Source: Chitinophagaceae bacterium IBVUCB1 (lineage in GTDB: Bacteria; Bacteroidota; Bacteroidia; Chitinophagales; Chitinophagaceae). From it: a stretch of DNA of 64,000 nt. Of this stretch, positions 36,998-46,279 are shown piece by piece. Numbering within the stretch: the first letter of the stretch is position 1; each line of letters starts with the position of its first letter. The DNA lies in NCBI GenBank assembly GCA_002127285.1, contig NFUW01000002.1, positions 1,853,605 to 1,917,604 of the forward strand. The letters are read 5' to 3'. Below the pieces are notes generated by a model. It was not told where the DNA came from. It worked only from the letters and a program-made list of their open reading frames with translations, and ran no database searches. Made by a program: the position numbers and the translations under genes.

Positions 36998-37777
36998 ATG
37001 CAGCACGCAGACGGTTATGTACGCAGTGAGATAGATCACGGTATTGCTACGATAGAGTTTTTTCACCCAAGCAGCAATTCTTTGCCGGGGGCTATTCTTA
37101 ATGATTTAGCAAAGACGATTAACGACATTGGTATAGACCAAAACGTAAAAGTCATCATCCTGAAAAGTGCGGGCGAAAAAGCATTTTGCGCAGGTGCGTC
37201 TTTCGACGAATTAGTTGCCATCAGCAACGAGGCGCAGGGCAAGGAGTTTTTTAGTGGTTTTGCCAAGGTGATAAATGCCATGCGCAAGTGCCATAAGTTT
37301 ATTATTGGCCGCATACATGGCAAGGCTGTTGGCGGTGGTGTAGGGCTGGCATCTGCTGTAGATTACGCAATAGCTACCGAAGAAGCATCTGTAAAATTGA
37401 GCGAGTTGGCAGTAGGCATTGGCCCATTTGTTGTAGGCCCTGCGGTAGAGCGTAAAGTTGGTTTGTCTTGTTTCAGCCAACTGGCTATTGATGCCAGTGA
37501 GTGGCGCAGTGCAGAATGGGCAAAGAAACATGGCTTGTACGCAGAGTTATATAGTAATACATCTGAAATGGATGATGCCATACAGGCATTGGCAGAAAGG
37601 TTGGCTCAAAGCAGCCCAGAAGCGATGGCTCAACTGAAGAAAATCTTTTGGCAGGGAACGGAGCATTGGGATACACTGCTGATGGAACGTGCAGGCATCA
37701 GCGGCAGATTGGTGCTGAGCGATTTTACACGTAATGCCATCAATAAATTCAAAGCTAAGAACGCGGCTGGTAAATAA
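36998..37777 (+). CDS. enoyl-CoA hydratase/isomerase family protein
   Basis: 259 aa from the ATG at 36998. Crotonase-fold landmarks are the oxyanion-hole segments KAFCAGASFDEL and GKAVGGGVGLASAVDYAIAT. The first catalytic Glu of hydratases (in GGGxEL) is replaced by Gly here (GGGVGLA). The second lies in KLSELAVGIGPF. Single-acid members are often isomerases or act on unusual acyl-CoAs, so the hydratase label is uncertain. Its neighbourhood with paaZ suggests a step in phenylacetate or acyl-CoA breakdown. Confidence 0.85.
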   Translation: MQHADGYVRSEIDHGIATIEFFHPSSNSLPGAILNDLAKTINDIGIDQNVKVIILKSAGEKAFCAGASFDELVAISNEAQGKEFFSGFAKVINAMRKCHKFIIGRIHGKAVGGGVGLASAVDYAIATEEASVKLSELAVGIGPFVVGPAVERKVGLSCFSQLAIDASEWRSAEWAKKHGLYAELYSNTSEMDDAIQALAERLAQSSPEAMAQLKKIFWQGTEHWDTLLMERAGISGRLVLSDFTRNAINKFKAKNAAGK

Positions 37778-37779
37778 TC

Positions 37780-38883
37780 TTACCTGACTGCATCGAGCAA
37801 TACCTGCTCATACAAATCTGTAATACGCGCCCAGCTATATTGGGTGCGTATTTTGTTTAGGTTGTTTTCTATCAACAAACTATATGCTGCCTTGTTACTA
37901 TGCTTGCGGATGATGGTTGCTACATCTGCAGGGGTAGAGAAATAAAACGCATCTGTTTCCAATATTGCTTTATTAAAAACATTGTCGTGCGCGGCTATCA
38001 GGGCATGGCTGCTCATAGCCTCGAGCAACGACGGATTGGTGCCGCCAACCGAATGCCCGTGAAAATACATACTTGAATAATAGCGCAGGTTGTTTACAGC
38101 TTTGATGTCGTAAATACCACCTAAGAAACGTATGCCATTGTGCTGCCCGTAGCGGTTTACAAGCAAGGTGCCGAATTCATTATCCGTTTTGCCTACAATC
38201 AGCAACGAGTTTTCTGCCCCGCTTTCTATATAACCTTGTATGATGAGTTCAATATTATTTTCAGGTTCCATGCGCGCCATCAGCATATAGTATTGATGGG
38301 GTAGTATATTGTATGGTTGTATAAGGTTCGTATCCGGCGCATCAAACACATCGGCACCATAGGCTATGTAGTGAGATGGTTTGTTGTATGTTGCCATCAG
38401 GTGTTGTTGTATGCCCTTGCTATCAGCTATCAATACATCGCCGTGTTTGGCTGCCCATTTTTCGGCGTGTTTCAGAAACCACTGTACTTTTTTGCTGTAT
38501 TTGCTGCGCTTCCATTCCAGCCCATCCATATTTACCACATTGGGGCAGTAAGATGGCCAGCGCCAATACCATATACTATTGCTGGTATAGCCCAGTTGCA
38601 ACAGCACATCAAAGCCCCGCTTGCGTGCATCGTTTATGCAGTTTAGGTCGTACAGAAACTGCCCTGCAGTGCCTATTTTATCTTCAGGGTCGTTGCAATG
38701 AATAATCTGCACGCCATTCCATTCGCTGCCTTGGTATTCGTGTGTGTGAGAATTGTACACCCATACTTTGTGCCCTCGCTCTGTAAGCCCCAATGCAAGG
38801 TATTCGGCACATTGCTCAAAGCCGCCATAGCGGTTGGGTATGCCGCGCGTACCAAGTATGCCTATTTTCAGCGATTGCTTCAT
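37780..38883 (-). CDS. GT4 glycosyltransferase with DUF1972 N-terminal domain
   Basis: 367 aa. It opens GILGTRGIPNRYGGFEQCAE, the hallmark of the DUF1972 (rhamnosyltransferase-like) N-terminal domain, followed by LQLGYTSNSIWYWRW and VVNMDGLEWKRSKYSK. The C-terminal Rossmann half has ADSKGIQQHL and GGTNPSLLEAMS, the nucleotide-sugar-binding EX7E-type area. It probably adds a sugar to a lipid-linked repeat unit at the cytoplasmic membrane. It is the last gene of the minus-strand polysaccharide run. Confidence 0.85.
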   Translation of the reverse strand: MKQSLKIGILGTRGIPNRYGGFEQCAEYLALGLTERGHKVWVYNSHTHEYQGSEWNGVQIIHCNDPEDKIGTAGQFLYDLNCINDARKRGFDVLLQLGYTSNSIWYWRWPSYCPNVVNMDGLEWKRSKYSKKVQWFLKHAEKWAAKHGDVLIADSKGIQQHLMATYNKPSHYIAYGADVFDAPDTNLIQPYNILPHQYYMLMARMEPENNIELIIQGYIESGAENSLLIVGKTDNEFGTLLVNRYGQHNGIRFLGGIYDIKAVNNLRYYSSMYFHGHSVGGTNPSLLEAMSSHALIAAHDNVFNKAILETDAFYFSTPADVATIIRKHSNKAAYSLLIENNLNKIRTQYSWARITDLYEQVLLDAVR

Positions 38884-38901
38884 TCAGTGTGCAAAAGTGC
38901 A

Positions 38902-39984
38902 TCAAAGTTTTAAAACATTCATATAGGCTTCGTAAGTTTCTTGTGCAGCGCGTTGCCAAGTATATCTATCCAATATTCGTTTTTTGAACTGTTGGCTATA
39001 TGGAGCTTCAAAAGCCTTGTCTATTGCCTGTTTGATAGAGGCTACATCATCGGGTTCGCAATACCATGCATCGTCTTTAAAATAGTCGCGTGTATCGCCC
39101 TTGTCGGTTACAACAATATTGCAGCCCATCACTGCCGCTTCCAAAGATGACAAGCCCGTGGTTTCAAAATAGCTGGGCAATACATGCACTTTGGCATTGC
39201 TATAAGCAGTATATAGCATATCTTCATCTAAATGCCCGCCGATGTGTACGTTGGGTGCGGCCTCTTGCCGGCACTGTTCGTAATAAGCCATATTATTGGG
39301 CGATGGCTTGCCGTGTATGTATAGTTTGTATTGCGTATTGTTTAAAGCGCGTATCAGGTTCAGTTGGTTTTTGCGGCTTTCAATACGCCCCATACTGATG
39401 ATGGCATTTTTGTAATCGGCGTTTTCGGGGTATTTTTTTTCAAGGTTTTTGGTGTTGATGCCATTGGGTACTACATGGTATGGTGTGCTGACGGGATATT
39501 TGGCTACAAACCTGCGGTATTCGCTTTCGGAGTTGGGTAGCAGCATTTTTGCATTACGGGCTACATACAGGGTAGATTTTGTATGCCCCCATAGCAGGTA
39601 TTCTTTGCTTACTATCTGCTCGCCGTTTTTTACAGCGCGTGCTATGGTCTTAATGTATTCAAAACTGCTTTCGGGTATTAGCTTTTTGATAGTGCCAACT
39701 ATGCCGCCACGCCCTTCTTCCTTTACACTGCCATACTCTACAAATATGGTAGAAATAACACAAGGCTTGCGCGAACGGCGCATGTGCGATATAACATCTG
39801 CTGGGCGAATGATATTGAAAAAATGCAACAGGTCGTATTGTGCATAATCTATAGCCTGATTAGCGAGGTACACATCTACCACTACACCCATACTACGCAA
39901 GCCTGCAGCAGTTTCTTCCAGTTGCTTGGTATCGCCACCCGGAGATGTATATAATGTAGCCCTAGAGATGTATGCAATTTTCAT
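38902..39984 (-). CDS. GT4 family glycosyltransferase
   Basis: 360 aa. GT-B fold with an N-terminal GGDTKQLEETAAGLRSMG substrate loop, the linker NGINTKNLEKKYPEN, and a C-terminal donor site with SMGRIESRKNQLNLIRAL and PSYFETTGLSSLEAAVMG, the latter holding the two Glu residues of the GT4 active site. It lies 18 bases from the next gene and is in the polysaccharide operon. Sugar and linkage cannot be told from sequence. Confidence 0.88.
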   Translation of the reverse strand: MKIAYISRATLYTSPGGDTKQLEETAAGLRSMGVVVDVYLANQAIDYAQYDLLHFFNIIRPADVISHMRRSRKPCVISTIFVEYGSVKEEGRGGIVGTIKKLIPESSFEYIKTIARAVKNGEQIVSKEYLLWGHTKSTLYVARNAKMLLPNSESEYRRFVAKYPVSTPYHVVPNGINTKNLEKKYPENADYKNAIISMGRIESRKNQLNLIRALNNTQYKLYIHGKPSPNNMAYYEQCRQEAAPNVHIGGHLDEDMLYTAYSNAKVHVLPSYFETTGLSSLEAAVMGCNIVVTDKGDTRDYFKDDAWYCEPDDVASIKQAIDKAFEAPYSQQFKKRILDRYTWQRAAQETYEAYMNVLKL

Positions 39985-39992
39985 ACTACGGA

Positions 39993-40949
39993 TTAATGTT
40001 TTTTCAGTGCATTATATATAGCTACACGCAATGCGGAAGGCATAAAAGAAAACAGGTAGAGTATGTAAGGCTCTATATGCTTTGGGTAATGTTTGATGGC
40101 TTGGGCAAAATGCCAGCGCGCTTTAGCCCCATCGGGATTATTCCACAAATATTTTTTGCCTACCATAGCGTAGTAAGATGCGTTTTTATAGCTGCTCAGG
40201 TTTTGGCTGCTGATGAGTTCTTTTAGCTTTACAGCATCTTCATCGCTCACAAAACCTTGTTGCAAGGCTTTTTTGCGTATCTGAATAAACAATTCGCCAC
40301 GCCATTTCTCGTCAATGGTTACAGACTCGGGGTTGAAGCGTGCTTTTAGTAGAGGGATATTAAGGTTGCAAACTTTGCCTTGTGCTAAGAGTTTTTTCCA
40401 TAATAAATGGTCTTCAAATGTCAGTGCGTTTTTAGGATACATGCCCGCATTGATAACTGCATTTTTCCTAAACATAACCAAGGGGTGTATAAAAGGACAC
40501 TTTAGGTCTATTCTATCCGTTATTTCCTGATGTGTATGCCCGATGGGTATCAAGCCCATCAAATAGTTGCCGTCCTTGTCTATCACGTCTGCCTCTGCAC
40601 CTACTAATACATAGTCAGGGTTGTTCATCAGAAAATCGTATTCAATTTGCAATCTGTCGGGGAAACAAATATCGTCCGCATCCATACGCGCTATGATATC
40701 TGATTTTGCAATCTTAATTGCATCATTCAGCGTATCAATCAGTCCTTTATTAGGTTGGTCTATCAGCTTTATTCTATAGTCTGTATATTGTTTTATTACT
40801 TCTAAAGTGCCGTCTTTAGAACCATCGTTAATAATAATAAATTCAAAGTCTGTAAAACTTTGTTGCAATACGCTATCTATTGCTTCCTTTATATACGCTT
40901 CTGCATTGTATGCAGGCATTATGATGGATATTTTATGCGCCTGCATCAT
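39993..40949 (-). CDS. GT2 family glycosyltransferase
   Basis: 318 aa. The N-terminal GT-A domain starts ISIIMPAYNAEAYIKEAIDS and has the metal-binding ARMDADDICFPDRL motif and FIIINDGSKDG. The C-terminal 100 residues are helical. The start overlaps the end of the upstream polymerase-like gene by 17 bases, so translation is probably coupled. The family covers transfer to many acceptors; here it is one of the repeat-unit transferases. Confidence 0.9.
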   Translation of the reverse strand: MMQAHKISIIMPAYNAEAYIKEAIDSVLQQSFTDFEFIIINDGSKDGTLEVIKQYTDYRIKLIDQPNKGLIDTLNDAIKIAKSDIIARMDADDICFPDRLQIEYDFLMNNPDYVLVGAEADVIDKDGNYLMGLIPIGHTHQEITDRIDLKCPFIHPLVMFRKNAVINAGMYPKNALTFEDHLLWKKLLAQGKVCNLNIPLLKARFNPESVTIDEKWRGELFIQIRKKALQQGFVSDEDAVKLKELISSQNLSSYKNASYYAMVGKKYLWNNPDGAKARWHFAQAIKHYPKHIEPYILYLFSFMPSALRVAIYNALKKH

Positions 40950-42522
40950 TTTCTTTTTTATTAATGTCTAATAATACTAACAGTTCGAATAAGATAGTTA
41001 GCGATAAAAACTCAAACCAATATTCAAAACCAAGATAGATGAAAAAGAACGGTGCTATAAACCAAGTGTAACTAAGTTTTTTATAGTTTTTCAATATGAA
41101 CCCGATATAGAAAAGCATAAATAAAATCAGTCCGATGCCACCATATTCACCGGCAATTTGATTGTAGGTACTATTAGGCATATTGATGACTGAATGCTCT
41201 GATATAGGTAATGAGAATACATACAATAAAGTATATAGATGATACTTTAAAAAATCATCGCTAATGTATATGTATTTAATAGGATAGGAACCCTGCAAGC
41301 CAAGTCCAGTAGATTTGATGGCTTGTTTTGATGAAAAATTGCCAATGCCTGCACCAAAAAACAGCCTTTTCTTTGTTGACTTCAGATATGCAAGCGTTTG
41401 CTTGTAAGAATATATTTTGATAATACCGTGTTGCTTTGATAAAGGTGTTTCGCTTGGCTGTAACCCATACCAACGAATTAATAAGTTACTCAATTTATAA
41501 GGTTCCATCTTCAGATTACTGTTAGATTGAGACTTTAGCAGGTTGAGTTTCTGTATATATTTCAGGTCGTCTTTATAGCTAATAAGTAGTGTGTCATTTT
41601 TCTGTACATAATAATTGCTTTTAGAAAGCTGTGATTTATCAGTCTGTGCTAATTGAGAGTAGTCAAGATAATCGCGATTAGCACTTATTAATGGCTCAGT
41701 TTCCAACGCTTTTTCTTTTTTATCAGCTACTCCCGTATCGTACACGTTTTGTACATATTTTATGTTATTGTAGCTAAGAAACGGATAAACAATACCTATA
41801 GTCAACAATACGCCGGTAACATGAAGCCTAACCTGCTTTTTGTGTATCAGTAATAGCATGGCAAGCAAAAAAACAATCAATATTATGAGTGTAAGATTGC
41901 TGGTGCACAATAACAGTACGATAGTGCAAAGCAATGCTGGTTTAAGTTGTTTATTATACAAAAAGTATATCGCGCCGATAGCATTAATCCCGGCATTGTT
42001 GATAGATATATTTCCTGTTATGCCTTTGATATGGTCTCCTGTTGAGCCGCCATAATACTCTGTTGGCTCCCAATACCAATATGGTATTAGTTGGCCCGAT
42101 TCAATTATCATGATCAGCAGCTCAGCGAAACTGACTAATGCATTACAAACAAAAAAAACTTTGATGGTATTTAGCAATGCTTGGTATGGTAATGCAGATA
42201 TTGTCATGCCAACCATCTGTACCGAGAGTGCAGCTAATAACCATGTAAATATGGCCATGCTATACCCAAACCAATATCCATCAGTTCCGAAAGAATTGTA
42301 TAATAAAGCAGCAATAGTGCCTGCAATTGGCATTAATAAATAGAATTTCGTAAAACCGTTAATAGAAGTAGACTTGTATCTTTTGTGTACTACATATATT
42401 GCATACATCGCTATTGTCAGTACTTTAACATATAGCTTTACGTTAGTTGCACCAATTAAAAATAACAGCAACGGTATGTCTGCATTGCCAAAGCTGCTTT
42501 TCTTATATTGGGTATCAATCAT
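40933..42522 (-). CDS. O-antigen polymerase-like membrane protein
   Basis: 529 aa with about 11 predicted membrane segments and a large soluble loop at roughly residues 265-400 (rich in Lys, Asp and Ser). That topology fits a Wzy-type polymerase that joins repeat units on the periplasmic face; the loop is long for the family. There is no strict sequence motif to prove it. The gene is between the flippase (sharing 1 base) and the GT2 gene (17-base overlap), which supports the role by context. Confidence 0.65.
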   Translation of the reverse strand: MIDTQYKKSSFGNADIPLLLFLIGATNVKLYVKVLTIAMYAIYVVHKRYKSTSINGFTKFYLLMPIAGTIAALLYNSFGTDGYWFGYSMAIFTWLLAALSVQMVGMTISALPYQALLNTIKVFFVCNALVSFAELLIMIIESGQLIPYWYWEPTEYYGGSTGDHIKGITGNISINNAGINAIGAIYFLYNKQLKPALLCTIVLLLCTSNLTLIILIVFLLAMLLLIHKKQVRLHVTGVLLTIGIVYPFLSYNNIKYVQNVYDTGVADKKEKALETEPLISANRDYLDYSQLAQTDKSQLSKSNYYVQKNDTLLISYKDDLKYIQKLNLLKSQSNSNLKMEPYKLSNLLIRWYGLQPSETPLSKQHGIIKIYSYKQTLAYLKSTKKRLFFGAGIGNFSSKQAIKSTGLGLQGSYPIKYIYISDDFLKYHLYTLLYVFSLPISEHSVINMPNSTYNQIAGEYGGIGLILFMLFYIGFILKNYKKLSYTWFIAPFFFIYLGFEYWFEFLSLTILFELLVLLDINKKENDAGA

Positions 42523-43979
42523 TAAGATTGTTTGTTTTTTAATAGCAGTATTGTTTGTAAAATATGTTGTTTACTTATCATTTTAGTAAGTAAGCACACG
42601 CTAACATATATTGCCACCGAAATTACAATTTGCAGTAAATAACTTCCGGTAATATATCTGGCTATCAAATAGCTAATTGCTGCAATGATAGTAAACTTAG
42701 CAATGGTAATAATATTCAAACGAGCTACATATTTTGCAGCCAATATTTGGTAGGCTATCAGCTGGGCAACTACTGTAATAAAAAATGCTATAGCTGCACC
42801 TGTCCCTTGCCAAATGGGTATGAATGCCAAGTTCAGCAATATATTCAGTACTGCTGTGGCTCCGATAATCGTACTTATTTGCCGGTATTTTCTGGCAGAG
42901 AAACACATGGTCCATAACAGGTTAATGTAAAACTGCAATGGAATACAAATAGAGAGAATTAAAAAAACCTGTGCATTTACAGTGCCGAATTTTTTGTCAA
43001 ACATGCTGTCCAACAGGGGCGACCATAATATATTAAGCACTAATGGAATCATTGTAGACAGAAAACCTTCTAGCATTAGTATGTGTTGCAACTTAGCTTT
43101 AGTTTCCGTATCAGCAGTACTACTTAATGCAAACCTTCTTGACAATCTTGCTAACAATATAGGGCCAATTACCGTTAGTGGCAATTTAGTGATTTCATAT
43201 GCTCTATAAGCCAATGTATATTCTGCAGTAATAGCATTGGTTGTGATAATGCCAATAAGTATCACATCTGCCCGTGCATGGATTGCATCGAATAATACGG
43301 CAATAAATTGCGCAGATGATTCTTTAATTAATTTTGTATATGCAATCCACTTAAATGCAAAGCTGAATTTTCGTTTAATGATTATATATAGCAATAGTGC
43401 TAAAAGCTCAAATAGGGAGCAAGCTATTAATGTTATGATGGCATTAGCGGTTGTCAAATTGCTGTAGTATATCAGTAATAAGCCAATAAACAATTTTGCT
43501 GTATTACTGATGATGGCTATGATAGCGTATGGTTTGAATTGTTGTTTCGCATTGAAGAAAAATTTTAATGGAGCAGCTATATATAGTAGTCCTTGCACTA
43601 AGAACATCCATGGAAGTAAGTTCATTCCACTGCCAAGGTTATTGGAGGCTACCAAGCTAATGCTGCTTAGTATGGCAAACGATATTATGTTAAGTATTAA
43701 TAAATGAAAAAAATAGGCAGGTGCAGCCCAGTCCGACCTGTCTGATGCTGCTATTCTTCGTACTACAACCTGGTCCATGCCGAAACTTAGCGCCATTGTT
43801 AATACCAAAGCAACATTATTTGCCCATGCAATTGCACCAGACTCATCTTTTGGTAGAAATAATAATATGAGAATAAAGAATATGCCACCTAACACCTGTA
43901 CTGCAATGGCCTGCAAGCCAGATGAGAATACTTTGCTGAGGAGGCTTTTTTTCACTAAGGTGTTAAATATATATTGCAA
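42522..43979 (-). CDS. oligosaccharide flippase (Wzx-type, MATE-like fold)
   Basis: 485 aa with about 14 membrane helices. The N-terminal region (QAIAVQVLGGIFFILILLFL, WANNVALVLTMALSFGMDQVV) and the DVILIGIITTNAITAEYTLAYR segment are typical of polysaccharide-export flippases. It would move the lipid-linked repeat unit across the inner membrane for the polymerase next door. It is first in the minus-strand run of five genes. Its start is only 38 bases from the divergent ligase-like gene. Confidence 0.88.
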   Translation of the reverse strand: MQYIFNTLVKKSLLSKVFSSGLQAIAVQVLGGIFFILILLFLPKDESGAIAWANNVALVLTMALSFGMDQVVVRRIAASDRSDWAAPAYFFHLLILNIISFAILSSISLVASNNLGSGMNLLPWMFLVQGLLYIAAPLKFFFNAKQQFKPYAIIAIISNTAKLFIGLLLIYYSNLTTANAIITLIACSLFELLALLLYIIIKRKFSFAFKWIAYTKLIKESSAQFIAVLFDAIHARADVILIGIITTNAITAEYTLAYRAYEITKLPLTVIGPILLARLSRRFALSSTADTETKAKLQHILMLEGFLSTMIPLVLNILWSPLLDSMFDKKFGTVNAQVFLILSICIPLQFYINLLWTMCFSARKYRQISTIIGATAVLNILLNLAFIPIWQGTGAAIAFFITVVAQLIAYQILAAKYVARLNIITIAKFTIIAAISYLIARYITGSYLLQIVISVAIYVSVCLLTKMISKQHILQTILLLKNKQS

Positions 43980-44003
43980 GCGTAAAAGTAGTGTTTAATC
44001 AGC

Positions 44004-44011
44004 TACTTTTG
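44004..44011 (+). promoter_or_regulatory. predicted -7 box of the ligase-like gene
   Basis: TACTTTTG matches TAnnTTTG and ends 6 bases before the ATG at 44018. If that ATG is used the transcript is leaderless; otherwise the ATG at 44036 or 44045 applies. Confidence 0.5.
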
Positions 44012-44017
44012 TAATCT

Positions 44018-45325
44018 ATGCAATGGGCAGTCAAGATGCAGGCAATGCAGTATTATGCATTGTGCTTATTGGTTTTTTTCATACCATTTCCATTTCTGTT
44101 TGGTTCGTACACCATTGCATTATTAGTGCTATTGTGGTTATTGCAAGCGAAGTTTAAACAAACATTATTCAGGTTTTTACAGCGAAAATGGCTTTGGCCA
44201 TGGGTGCTTTTTTTTATTGTAAATGCTTTTAGCTACTTGTATAGTAGCAACAAAGAACAATCTCTGTTTGATATAGGTGCAAAAGCCAGCCTGTTGCTTC
44301 TGCCGATTATAATAGGTGCAGGGCAGAATATAAGTCGCAAATGGCTGGAGCGCATATTTTTATCATTAAATTACAGTATATCATTTGTTGCTTTATTCTG
44401 TATAGTACATGCTGTAGTACGTTGCTATCAGGAAGGCTATATTTATGCGCCGTTCTTTTTTTATCACAAGTTGGTAGATGGGTTTGATGCAAGTGCAGTA
44501 TACATGGCATTATATACGCTCTTTTCAATCAGCATCATGCTGCTGGCTACATGGAAACATTACTACATAGGTAAGTGGCGGGTACTGAAAGTTGTATTTA
44601 TAGTTTGGCAACTTATCTTTTTTATAATGCTGTCGTCCAGATTACTAATACTATTGTTCTTTGCTTTATTAGTTCCTTTTTATATACGTAAGGCTTTTAA
44701 GCATAGAAAATGGGGTATTAGCAAATTATTAATAATAGGGACATTATTTCTTTCTGCAGGCATTGCGGTATTTGTAACAGACAACCCCGTGAAGCGGAGG
44801 TATCATGATATTTTCCAAAAGGATATGAGTGTAGCATGGTTGCCCGATTATAAAAATGTGCCGCAAGACTCATTTAATAATGTTACACTTCGTTTGATGC
44901 TTTGGCGTTTCGGGTATGAAATAATACAAGAAAATAACCTATGGCTATTGGGGGCTGGTAATGGGGATGCGACAGATTTGCAAAATGAGAAGCTGGCACA
45001 ATATGGATTTGATACGGAGGTAAAAGACGACAACAAACGAAGCGAGTTTTATGACATAAACCTGCACAATATGTTCTTTGAGGCTTTATTAATGGTAGGT
45101 ATTATTGGTTTGTTTATATATGTACTAATGGTTTTTCCCCCACTGTTTTTCTTGAAAACAATGGAATACAGACATGTGGTTTTTATTTTTCATGTGAGTA
45201 TGCTTTTCTTTATGTTTCAAGAGGCTATACTACAAACTCAAGCTGGAATTGTTTTCTACACATTATTTAGTTCTATATTTTGGAATATTGTCTATAGCAA
45301 TGATAATCAATTAGTTGAAAAATAA
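44018..45325 (+). CDS. O-antigen ligase family (Wzy_C) membrane protein
   Basis: 435 aa from the first ATG; ATGs at 44036 and 44045 are also possible starts. It has about ten membrane helices. The central region with LSSRLLILLFFALL and the periplasmic loop (FNNVTLRLMLWRFGYEIIQE, LLGAGNGDATDLQ, INLHNMFFEALLMVGIIGL) are typical of the Wzy_C/WaaL family. The His in LHN and the Arg in SSR are the usual conserved residues. Together with the polymerase-like protein it gives this locus two candidates for joining or ligating the polysaccharide. Confidence 0.8.
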   Translation: MQWAVKMQAMQYYALCLLVFFIPFPFLFGSYTIALLVLLWLLQAKFKQTLFRFLQRKWLWPWVLFFIVNAFSYLYSSNKEQSLFDIGAKASLLLLPIIIGAGQNISRKWLERIFLSLNYSISFVALFCIVHAVVRCYQEGYIYAPFFFYHKLVDGFDASAVYMALYTLFSISIMLLATWKHYYIGKWRVLKVVFIVWQLIFFIMLSSRLLILLFFALLVPFYIRKAFKHRKWGISKLLIIGTLFLSAGIAVFVTDNPVKRRYHDIFQKDMSVAWLPDYKNVPQDSFNNVTLRLMLWRFGYEIIQENNLWLLGAGNGDATDLQNEKLAQYGFDTEVKDDNKRSEFYDINLHNMFFEALLMVGIIGLFIYVLMVFPPLFFLKTMEYRHVVFIFHVSMLFFMFQEAILQTQAGIVFYTLFSSIFWNIVYSNDNQLVEK

Positions 45326-45446
45326 TTTTTCATACATTTGTTACAGATTATAAAAAATCTAAAAAAATATTGCGAAATCTTAAAGTTTGACACGATTTTT
45401 GCTGTAAAATATTAGTCCGAATAGACTGATATTAGAGTAATTGTTA

Positions 45447-46187
45447 ATGGAACACCCTTTTGTAGTTAAAATACCACAGATACAGCCCTCGCGAAAGCAG
45501 GTAGCACCGCAGTCTGATGTAGCTGATATTCGCGAGATGTTTCGCGAAATAAATCATCGTTATATGGTTTATCAGCCATCGGCTTACTATGCTGCCGTAA
45601 AACGCGGGTTGGATATATTTGTGTCAATGACATTCATTCTGCTGGTTATGTCTTGGGTGTATCCTATTGTTGCATTGCTCATAAAGCTGACATCTAAAGG
45701 CCCTGTTTTTTTCATACAGAAGCGCACAGGCTATAAGGGTATCGAGTTTGACTGCCTCAAGTTTCGTACCATGTATGTTAACGCCGACTCTGATACTAAA
45801 CAAGCTACGGATGGCGATAAGCGCATCACGCCAATAGGCAAGTTTCTGCGTAAGACACACGTTGATGAAATACCTCAGTTTTTCAATGTGCTTTTGGGCG
45901 ATATGACGATTGTTGGTCCCCGTCCACATATGCTGTATCATACAAAGTATTATTCGCAGTTTATACCATATTATAACCTCCGTCACGAGGCTGTTCCGGG
46001 CATCACCGGTATGGCACAGGTAAAAGGTTTTAAAGGTGAGATAACTGCTGAAAGAGAACTGCGCAAGCGCATACAGTGGGATATATATTATCTGAAAAAC
46101 CGTAGCATCTGGCTGGATGTTAATATCATTTCTACCACGTTTGCGCAAGTAGTAGCTGAGGCTTTCCGCAGCATGCTAAAAAAATAA
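45447..46187 (+). CDS. undecaprenyl-phosphate sugar transferase (initiating enzyme)
   Basis: 246 aa from the ATG at 45447; the TTG 6 bases upstream is not needed. After a cytosolic N-terminus (1-50) there is a single membrane or re-entrant helix (IFVSMTFILLVMSWVYPIVAL). The catalytic domain follows: KRTGYKGIEFDCLKFRTMY, RKTHVDEIPQFFNVLLGDMT and VGPRPHM, then RHEAVPGITGMAQVKG. These are hallmarks of the bacterial sugar transferase family (PF02397). It puts the first sugar-phosphate on the lipid carrier for the locus. A strong hairpin follows before the usp gene. Confidence 0.93.
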   Translation: MEHPFVVKIPQIQPSRKQVAPQSDVADIREMFREINHRYMVYQPSAYYAAVKRGLDIFVSMTFILLVMSWVYPIVALLIKLTSKGPVFFIQKRTGYKGIEFDCLKFRTMYVNADSDTKQATDGDKRITPIGKFLRKTHVDEIPQFFNVLLGDMTIVGPRPHMLYHTKYYSQFIPYYNLRHEAVPGITGMAQVKGFKGEITAERELRKRIQWDIYYLKNRSIWLDVNIISTTFAQVVAEAFRSMLKK

Positions 46188-46233
46188 CAGGATTGTTATT
46201 TCTCATTTAATTTTCCGTAATCGTAAACATACT

Positions 46234-46273
46234 ACCCGTATTTAGGCTTAATTTTAAGTAACTAAATACGGGT
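46234..46273 (+). terminator. terminator-like hairpin 6 bases before the usp start
   Basis: ACCCGTATTTAG (46234-46245) pairs perfectly with CTAAATACGGGT (46262-46273) and is followed by three further T residues. The loop carries an inner stem (CTTAA/TTAAG). It is probably the terminator of the sugar transferase gene but ends only 6 bases before the next ATG. Confidence 0.75.
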
Positions 46274-46279
46274 TTTCTT

